Assembly: GCA_004335635.1 (NCBI GenBank)
Contig: QAXH01003124.1
Location: forward strand, 1 to 16,445
Direction of reading: 5' to 3'
Source of the DNA: Chloromonas sp. AAM2
Taxonomy: Eukaryota > Chlorophyta > Chlorophyceae > Chlamydomonadales > Chlamydomonadaceae
DNA: 16,445 nt
Part shown: positions 9,720 to 16,445 of the stretch, piece after piece
Position numbering within the stretch: the first letter of the stretch is position 1
How the letters are laid out: each line of letters opens with the position of its first letter
Program-made: the position numbers and the translations under genes
Notes under the pieces: model-generated
Told to the model about the DNA's origin: nothing
Seen by the model: only the letters and a program-made list of their open reading frames with translations
Database searches by the model: none

Positions 9720-12501
9720 TCTCCCAGCATCGGCTTGCTTCCGCTGCGGTTGCTGCTGCTGCAGTGGTGGTGACTGCTCCCGGCGAGCCGCCACCACACG
9801 GCTGCCTAGTATGACTGATCCAGTCACCATGTACGGATCAGGGTCAGAATTATCTTCAAACTCGTGCCCACTAGCAGCCCAGGCAGAAGCTGCAACCACA
9901 TCTGGGTCAGGGGGCGGGTGGGCAGCGCCTGGGGCAGAAGCAGCCCAGTTTAAAAGCGACAGCTGGCGGGGTGAGACGCCACCACCCGCTGCCTGAGCAA
10001 CTGGCCCACATACGGTGCCACTGGGCAGCTGGTTGCCAACTGCTGCTGAAGCTGTAGCACGTGCACTGTCGCCGCCGGGAACAGCGGGCAGCCCGCCACC
10101 ATAGCCACTGTGTGGGCCCACCGGCCTAGACGGGAGCACCAAGCCGTGCCACACGGAATTCAACGACAGATCACGTGCAAGTGGCCGGTTGTGCACGGAC
10201 GGGGCAACATCCCACTCGGCGCCACCCAGCCCGCTAACCCCGCCGGTGTGCCTCCGGTCCGCAACCGCTCCTTCGCTTCCTGGTGCGGAAATTGACGATC
10301 GCTCCCCCTGCGGCCCCGCCAACGGCCCCGTTCCCGCCCGGTGCACCACACCGCCGGGCACGCCACGCGCCACCGGCCCGCCGACCCCATGCTGCTGCCA
10401 GTAAGGGTGGTATCCAGGCGAGCCGTGTGTGAACAGCTGGTGTCTGGGTGCGTGCTGTGGCTCGGCAGCCGGTCTGCTACGGGCCGCAGCAGGCTGCAGG
10501 CCAGGGGTGTACAATGGGGTGCTTGACAGCACGGGCGGTGCCGAAGCAGCGGAATTTGAGGTGCCACCACCGGGACCGTTGGGACTGTCATTCTGCCATG
10601 CCACGTCCTGCCACCTGCCATGCAGTTCAGGGGAAGCTGGTGAGCTGGTGGTGGTCGCTGATCTGAAATACATGGGCTGGTGTTGAGCACGTGGGGTGGT
10701 GCATGGCATGCCAGGGTCAGGGTTCGGCATGCATGGGCTGCTGAGTTGCATACTCTGATGTATGGCACGTGGGCTGCTGACCTGTCTGCTGCGGGTGAAC
10801 AGCTCTGGGTGAGCCACGTGGTGCAGTTCTGGGCTGCCGACTTGCATGCCACCGCATGGCAAACATGCAGGGTCCATTATCGTGTCTGCATGCCCCTCAC
10901 TCCTGTTTTGTTCACACTGCATGTGATGCACGTGGCTTCCAAAACCGCCACATGCCTCACACATGCTGTCTGGCCATTGGGCTTCCGCCCAGGGAAGAGG
11001 GGAGGAAATTTGCTGCCTGGAGTGGTCGGCAGTTGTAGGGAGGTGCTGTTGGTTGCGAGCCCACGTGTGCGGTGGGGCCACGTGGTGATGGTGGTGGTTG
11101 CCCCAACAGGCGTTATCTTGGGGCGGTTGGAGAACATCCCGGGCAGCACTGCATGCAAAATGATGACATGCGGTTGGTACTCTCAGACGCAAGAAGGGTA
11201 AGACGGATGCATGAGTGGAATTGTCGGCCAGCAAGCAGGAGTGAGGACACACATTGTGGCGTGTGCGTTCAAGCCCTCCTACCTAACTCATACACCTTCC
11301 ACCTATCGTGAGTCTCCTTTGGTTGACGCGTTTGCCTTGCTGTGCACACGGGTATCACAGGGTATCAGCACACAAAAGAAAATCTAAAAAACGACCTAAA
11401 CCCAAGACCCACTGAGTCACTCGCTATTAGCAGCCTCTCCACTGGTTCCAGTCTCCACTGGTTCATACTGCTACCAACCCCGTAAACAAGATCACTACGA
11501 GTCTTACTCACGAACCCAACTACATACCCATGTGCACTCACCTCGCTACCAGCTCCATCAGTTCAAGCATGTCTACATCAGACGGCTCTGAAACCCCATC
11601 CTGACGTGATTCCCTTCCAACCAGCTGCTGCTGACCGCTTTGGTGCTTGCCAGCGTGGCCTGTCACCACCGTGCCACCTCTGTTGCTAGCATGAGCCCCC
11701 TCAAAACCCTGCGCCTCCAAAGGGGGCGCCATGCCATAGCTAGTAGCATGCATTTGTGGGTTGCTGCCAAGCCGTTGCTGGTCAGCATAGTTGGGCTGGC
11801 GTGTGGTGATGGGGTGTGCCTGCTGCTGCTGCTGCAGCTGGTACTGTATTTGGCAGCTCAGCTGAGCCCCTTGATGCGCACTGGTATGCGGACCTGACAC
11901 CACCCTGCTGCAGATTGCAAAGGGCGGGCCTTGGCCGGGCTGGTAACCTTGGCGCCGCGGCTGCGCAGCGCCAGCAGCTGTGGGGGCCAGCTGCGACTGA
12001 GCTGCAGGAGAACTCCAACTGGTGATTCGACGGCTTTGCTGACTCAGCAAGCCGTCAAAAACAGGAGCACTGTTGGTCTCCCGTAGCTCGGACCTGGAAA
12101 ATGCCTTGGCGGGCATCTGCCGGTGGGCGTGTTGCGGCGAGGCCGGCGCCACTTCTGTCGTGATGGTTCGCGGCGAGCGCGCAGGCCGCTCGCCAGAAGG
12201 CACTGCTTGCAAAACAGCATCTGCATGTGGTGTGGGAGATGGCAGAGTTCAGACTTCAGAGGCTGGTCATGCTATCCGATAACTGGTCACACACAGCCTC
12301 TGCGTCATCATAGATACAGTTCTGCAATCACTTCGTGTCCGATTAAAGAGCACGGTTCTCTCAAGCCATCTAATAGATTTCTACTCAGTGTGTGTTGATG
12401 ACAAAGCAGTATGCAACACGAAAGGTGTTGCGAAATGCCTGCACGCGCATGGGCTGTGATGTGGTCCTACCCAGAGTTTGCAAGCTCTGCTGAGCTTCCA
12501 T
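7722..12501 (-). CDS. large glutamine-rich protein, 3 exons, no recognised fold
   Basis: Function not recognised. Exons on the - strand: 12501-12471, 12220-11542, 11148-7722 (stop 7724-7722). The junctions are phase 1 then phase 2, both with good donors (GTAGGA, GTGAGT). Product is about 1378 aa. The ATG at 12501 is the only ATG in its open frame and has G at -3 and +4. The frame is open further upstream to 12711 without another ATG, so an earlier exon is possible. Features seen in order: a Q-rich patch near 11860; a short acidic/hydrophobic motif, SDVDMLELMELVAR, at the end of exon 2; four Gln-[V/I/L]-[S/G]-Ser-Pro motifs between 11010 and 10730; a long Gln block at 9767-9400 with Arg, Glu and Met interspersed, likely coiled coil; an Ala-rich block at about 9290-9130; a second Gln/His block at 8550-8450; LSALLDDLMDGSADADD near 8290-8240; and a basic C-terminus, SAKRLRA. 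Composition resembles transcriptional co-regulators or RNA-granule proteins, but no DNA- or RNA-binding domain is visible. That role is only a guess. Confidence 0.7.
8455..8552. repeat. CTG/CAG microsatellite, second polyQ block
   Basis: Near-continuous (CTG)n on the + strand, read as Gln with a few His codons (CAC) on the - strand within the Gln-rich protein. The longest pure stretch is about 12 triplets (8468-8502). It is likely length-polymorphic. Confidence 0.9.
9590..9712. repeat. CTG/CAG microsatellite, main polyQ block
   Basis: Three CTG runs lie close together (about 9591-9613, 9616-9644 and 9679-9711), separated by short interruptions that encode Glu, Arg, His and Met on the - strand. 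The antisense frames are all open and read as poly-Leu, poly-Ala and poly-Ser. These are by-products of the triplet repeat, not genes. Confidence 0.92.
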
Positions 12502-13240
12502 TACTTGAAGCCGCCGCGAAGATGTGTCAACTACTGCTGGCCAGAAGAAGACGTAGTGTAATCTCAGGTACCCGGCGCCACCATCGCTTGGCGTGTCCTG
12601 GCGCAGAGAGAATCTAGGAAAGCGTTGGGACGACGGTTTGCCAACGGCTGCGAGCTGGGCTGCAGGCTGGGCCCGAGATCTCAGATAGCTGGCGAACCGT
12701 GTGTTTGCCACGGAAACATTGAAATTTGCAGTGGCTGATGCCGCTGCATGCGGTGGTAGCGGTGAAAGCGCAAGTTGCGCGCGGAAGCATGTGTCACATG
12801 TCGAGGACGTCAGACCCTACTGGGCAGACATGTGTGTCGGAGACCCGCCACAAGCACTCAAGTCTGAGTGCGCATTTGCTGCTGCACGATGGGGTGAACA
12901 TGATCCTGAAGACCTTCGTCGTCGTCGTTTGCGAAAGTCAATGTCTTACGCAAGATGAAGCACAAAAAAAAAAGATATTTGCCAGTTCTGGGACAATTCA
13001 CAAGAATGACACTGGGGCCAGTGTGGCAGCAGGGAAAGGCGAGCAACCTCAGGGGATTGGGTCGTGGACGTTGACAAATATAGTGAATTGTAAATATAGT
13101 GAGCAGCGCAAATCGATCACCAAGCAGGAGTGCAAGTCGTCAGGCGTCAAGCACGACGAATACCCTCCGGGCCAGGAAGGGCAGAGGCAGATGACAGCCA
13201 ACAGTAGGATGGTGGACAGACTCTTGAGGTCCCACTAAAC
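12502..13240. other. upstream flank of the Gln-rich gene; only weak open frames
   Basis: No convincing gene. A + strand frame from ATG 12726 stays open to 13238 (170 aa). A second + frame at 12701-12958 has no ATG. Neither shows splice structure, domains or repeats typical of a protein. A TGTAA at 13089 and a duplicated AAATATAGTGA (13076-13086, 13092-13102) are present. A small divergent transcript sharing a promoter with the Gln-rich gene is possible but unsupported. Confidence 0.3.
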
Positions 13241-13493
13241 TAGACGTCTTGGAGATGTTTGCGCGCCGATGCCAACTTTGTGCTGCCAGTTCGGCATCTC
13301 CAGTTCTCAGAACAGGGTGTTTCAACACTAGCCTGGGCAGCCAGACTTGGTTTTTCGCACAAGTGAGCTCAACTCAATGCACATGACTAGGACCTTCAAT
13401 AACAGTCAATAGAAATGGATGGCTGGGACTGAGCAACTTTCTGCAATTTTGTTGATTTCTTGCCCTTTTCTTTGTTGATTTCGTTTATTTATA

Positions 13494-13871
13494 TCACTTT
13501 GTGGAGCGAGTTGCCTCACCTGCTGTAACTGAAGTGTCATACTTTCCTGCCTCCTGACTAGCCCTGGACCCGGTACTCTGGGATCTCACCCTGTTGCCAC
13601 GGCTCCCCTGTTGCCAGTGCTGTGCCAGGAGATTGTCCCAAAACTGGCAAACCTCTTTTTTTTCAATCAGTGCGAAAGGTATGCATCCCGAAATCAAGAG
13701 CGCTAGAACGACAAATGCAAAAAGTCCAATAGAAATAACGAAGTCCATGATGACCATGGCTGCTCGTGACGCGATTGACTGCCTGAGACGCGTGCAAGTT
13801 GAAAATGAATACAATTTGGACAACAGCAGTGCTCTGATCATGGCTGGGTGCCAGCCTCTACTTGTGCTCAT
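13494..13871 (-). CDS. possible small membrane protein or membrane-helix exon
   Basis: Not recognised. An open frame of 125 codons on the - strand holds one clear membrane helix, FVISIGLFAFVVLALLISG. It is followed by a basic/acidic stretch and a Ser/Thr-rich polar tail. The first 30 or so residues come from a repeat unit found again at 14085-14179, so the ATG at 13871 is probably not the true start. A better start would be MVIMDF at about 13761. Alternatively this is an internal exon: an acceptor-like CTCAG precedes GCAGTCAATC at about 13788, and a donor-like AGG/GTGAGA lies near 13592. It could then belong to the protease gene upstream or to a longer form of the Gln-rich gene. Coding status is uncertain. 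Confidence 0.3.
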   Translation of the reverse strand: MSTSRGWHPAMIRALLLSKLYSFSTCTRLRQSIASRAAMVIMDFVISIGLFAFVVLALLISGCIPFALIEKKEVCQFWDNLLAQHWQQGSRGNRVRSQSTGSRASQEAGKYDTSVTAGEATRSTK

Positions 13872-14207
13872 GCCACGAATGCCATGCAGTGGATTCCCAG
13901 GTGCAGATCCATGAGCCTAGAGACCAAGAGACCCAAGTAGGGTCTCAAGGTCTCTGGGTTGCTGGGTACGCTCGTGGCTGCAAGCATGTGCCCTGACAGT
14001 GACTATTTGTGACGCGAGCAAGTGCACTGACCATGGCTACTAGCACTCGTGACACGAGCAAGTGCACTGACCATACCTGATCGAGACGCGAGCAAGTGCA
14101 TTGAATACAATTTGAACAACAGCAGTGCACTGACCACAAGGGCATTGAATGCAATTTGAACAACAGCAGTGCCCTGACCCTGGCTGCCCACGACGCGAGC
14201 AAGTGCA
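13785..14207. repeat. cluster of degenerate repeat units
   Basis: Two words recur. GACGCGAGCAAGTGCA appears at 14011-14026, 14051-14066 (one mismatch), 14085-14100 and 14192-14207, and as a diverged copy near 13785. A 35-mer containing ACAATTTGAACAACAGCAGT appears at 14101-14135, 14145-14179 (few mismatches) and 13805-13839 (few mismatches). At 14085-14135 the two words are joined into one unit of about 50 nt, and the copy at 13785-13839 keeps that order. The array is irregular, not a clean satellite. Open - strand frames across it are products of the repeat. Confidence 0.85.
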
Positions 14208-14478
14208 CAGACCGTGGCCGCTCGAGTCCTCCTGAGAGCCCAAATCTACTGGTAGCACATGCACACACGCTTGCTGGCAATGTCGTGCATGCTTGAACAT
14301 TCCTTCAAGTCAGTATGTGCGCATGCATGAGACAAGCAGTTCCCAATCTGATTGGCACCATGGCACCACCAGGCAATCTCAGTGCATGTACTACATTGAA
14401 GGCTGAGGTCTTGCTTGGAAATGCAAGCCCAGGTGTGTCACGGGAGGACTTGGCACAGACCAAAACATGATATGTTTG
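14208..14478. other. spacer downstream of the protease gene
   Basis: Nothing recognisable as a gene, apart from possible 3' UTR of the protease transcript. There is no TGTAA on the - strand here. Confidence 0.4.
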
Positions 14479-16394
14479 TCATCTTGCACGGCAGGAAAAG
14501 CCCACAGAGCAAAAGGCGGGCACATCAACCCCTGGACCCAGATTAAAGCCAACAAAGTACAATATGAGGGCCAAACACTGTCCCCTGGTTGGCTGCTGCA
14601 TCATGCACCACTTGCATGAGGCGCTGGTTGGCTGACACCACTTGCCAGGCCGGAACGCAGCAGGGGCACAGGTAAACTCCAGTTCGTACCGCGCCATGCA
14701 TCCAATCTGGAATCTATCCACCACCTTAACCAGGAGACCTTCTGGCAAGCCTAGGAAGCGCTGTATGCTGGATGTCTGGGGCGGTGGCAGGGGGCCTCGC
14801 CTCGCTGTCAAGATCCTGAATGGTAGTCTCAATCACAAACCCAGGATGCATCCAGAACAACCGCAATGGCTCCATGGTCAACGCCAGCGACTGCCGAGTC
14901 AACCGACGCTTCCACACCATCCAGCCTAGACCACACACAGGACAGGAGCACGGCAACTGTGTGACGGGATGCACAATGTCATGGGATATGCTGCATATGT
15001 GTGAGGGTAAAAGCAGGCAAAGAAGGCAGGGTATGCTGTATGACGGTACAGCTGATGTCATTCGCCCAAGGGACGCTACATGCAGAAGATAGGGCCGCAA
15101 CCCCAACTCGCGTACGCAAAGTGTGTGCATGCTTGTTAAGCTAAATGGAACCCTCTAGGCCTGTATGACACTTGGCTTGATGCCCTACTATGACCAGTCT
15201 CCTCACCTTTCCCTGAGGCTCCTCTTTTGGCTGATACGTTCCTTCAACTGGCTGACTCCCTCCACATGCAGGCCAACCACTCTGCCATTGTACATGACTA
15301 GCGCAGAGCCACAGTCACCAATGAAGGTTGGGCACTGGTACAGAACATGCCTCTTTGTATGCGAGTACCTGCAGGCCGCGAGCACATGCCCACAATGTGA
15401 GCACATGCACCACAGGCTATGCAAGGCAGGTCATGCAGCAGGCAACAGGCAGTACACTAACAACCAGCCTTGCGACACTGAACCTATGGCCCTCATACCT
15501 GTTGACCGTAGCATCGTACACGCTGATTCCAGGTTCTGTCTCTTTCAGCTCCTTGGCCATGTGGATGGAGCATGAGCACAGTGCCACTCTCCTCCCTGGC
15601 GTCACCGTGTCCCCATGCTTCTCCAGGAAGGTCTTGCCCAGGTTATCGTCCATCGTTGCCTCTGTGACCCTGAGGCAAGCAGTGAGGATGGTATGCAGCC
15701 ACAAATTCGACGCTCAACAGGCGAGTAATAGTGCACTCGAAGTGGCCTGTGTGGCTGTTATACATAGCCTGTGTGAGTGAGTTTGTCAGGCACTCACCAA
15801 GCGGCAGGACCAAGGGGACAACAATTTAGCGAAGCTGAAGATCCGGCAAAGTTTCGTGATCACCAACTCACCTCAACGCCGCAACATCCAGCTGTTTGTT
15901 CCGCAGCACCACTGTCAACTGGAAAGACTTCTTATAGTAGGGAGAGTAGGCACTGACGCTGTCACCCACCTGAGCAAGTGCAAGGAGGTGACAGAGATTT
16001 GAGCTGCTGTAACGTGCTGCCTCCAATTTCATTGTGGCTTGCCTTCAAAGGCAGATAGTCCTTACCTTTACTTTCTGCCCAAGACAGTGGTTTGCTGTGA
16101 CGGCTCGGTAAGGCTTTCCAAAACAAAGCCAACACAGCAATAGCGGTAAGACTCATCATCAGCGGCATCGTCCACGCTCATCTGACCCTGCATAGCATTA
16201 CCACTTAACATATTGGCACCCGTAGACCACTTGGAACATTGGCATCCGTAGCCCTAGACAACGCAGCAGCAACCTGCCTTACCTGCTCCTCTTCGCTGAA
16301 TAAAGCAAACAAGATTTTCTGCACCCTGTCAAACGCTGGTGGGGAGATGACATAATGAATGCGCTCTTCAACCTCCCGGATTGTGCATCCACAC
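14479..16394 (-). CDS. PA-fold (trypsin-like) protease with Cys nucleophile, 5' partial, frame disrupted
   Basis: Likely endopeptidase of the trypsin/chymotrypsin fold. Exons on the - strand: 16394-16283, 16187-16066, 15969-15872, 15669-15499, 15368-15207, 14925-14841 and, less surely, 14775-14479. All have AG/GT borders and phases match throughout (0, 0, 2, 2, 2, 0). The N-terminus lies beyond 16445; about 350 residues are in the window. Catalytic motifs: His in VTANHCLG (codon 16087-16089), Asp in QLDVAAL (15886-15888), Cys in FIGDCGSALV (15311-15313). The residues after it, NGRVVGLHVEG, match the usual strand after the nucleophile. In S1 proteases this motif is GDSGG; Cys here resembles 3C-type PA peptidases, but the intron-rich structure argues for a host gene. 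Exon 16187-16066 is 122 nt: its upstream half reads YRYCCVGFVL in one frame and its downstream half PYRAVTANHC in another, so one base appears missing near 16117-16130. The last exon reads IQRFLGLPEGLLVKVVD, but its end is uncertain, and no - strand TGTAA follows within 1 kb. Confidence 0.7.
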
Positions 16395-16445
16395 CTGTGT
16401 GGGCAAAAGAAGACACGCTTGAAGGCAGTGTGCTTGTAGATAATT

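Noticed and set aside
9115..9814. Long + strand frames rich in Ala, Leu or Ser opposite the Gln block
   Set aside because: They are antisense readings of CTG triplet repeats and Ala codons; the minus-strand frame is the one with splice sites and continuity.
14726..15130. 134-codon minus-strand frame across 14726-15130
   Set aside because: It runs through an intron of the protease gene. The phase-consistent exon 14925-14841 uses a different frame (GAIAVVLDASW).
15207..15669. Endogenous viral 3C-like protease as the source of the GDCGS motif
   Set aside because: No adjacent polymerase, capsid or helicase sequence. The gene has many phase-consistent introns, so a cellular gene is the simpler reading.
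15962..16168. 68-codon minus-strand frame starting MPLMMSL
   Set aside because: Different frame from both halves of the His exon, and it runs on into an intron.
1..16445. tRNA, rRNA, CRISPR, transposase or reverse transcriptase
   Set aside because: None seen by eye on either strand; the repeats present are short and not CRISPR-like.

Overview
The window looks like nuclear DNA of a chlamydomonadalean green alga. A Haematococcus-like or volvocine relative is an inference from style only; no species marker is present. The grounds are many short GT-AG introns, long 3' UTRs that end at TGTAA-type polyadenylation signals, CAG-rich coding sequence with long Gln and Ala runs, and gene-poor spacers rich in GCATGC words. 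There are no bacterial operons, Shine-Dalgarno sites, tRNAs, rRNAs or CRISPR arrays.

Layout. (1) 1-1295, + strand: the 3' end of an ankyrin-repeat protein gene, including a 45-nt microexon. Its first exon shows conflicting reading frames. Its 3' UTR probably ends near the TGTAA at 1941. (2) 1946-3748: spacer plus the long 3' UTR of the next gene. (3) 3749-6252, - strand: an F-box protein with a leucine-rich tail, modelled as four exons joined by phase-0 introns (606 aa). Its upstream flank carries a large inverted repeat (6311-6522) and satellite copies of the same words. (4) 7030-12501, - strand: a very large Gln-rich protein, about 1378 aa in three exons, with two CAG-encoded polyQ blocks, an Ala-rich block and no recognised fold. 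(5) 12502-14478: poorly coding spacer with a repeat cluster (about 13760-14215) and an exon-like stretch encoding one membrane helix. (6) 14479-16394, - strand, running off the right edge: a multi-exon protease of the trypsin/chymotrypsin (PA) fold. His and Asp are recognisable, but the nucleophile motif reads Gly-Asp-Cys-Gly-Ser, so Cys replaces Ser. Its His exon is out of frame by one base.

The genes do not form a pathway. An ankyrin protein, an F-box/LRR protein and a protease could all act in protein interaction and turnover, but adjacency carries little functional meaning in such a genome. The gene models rest on splice-site and phase agreement read by eye. No search or transcript data were used.
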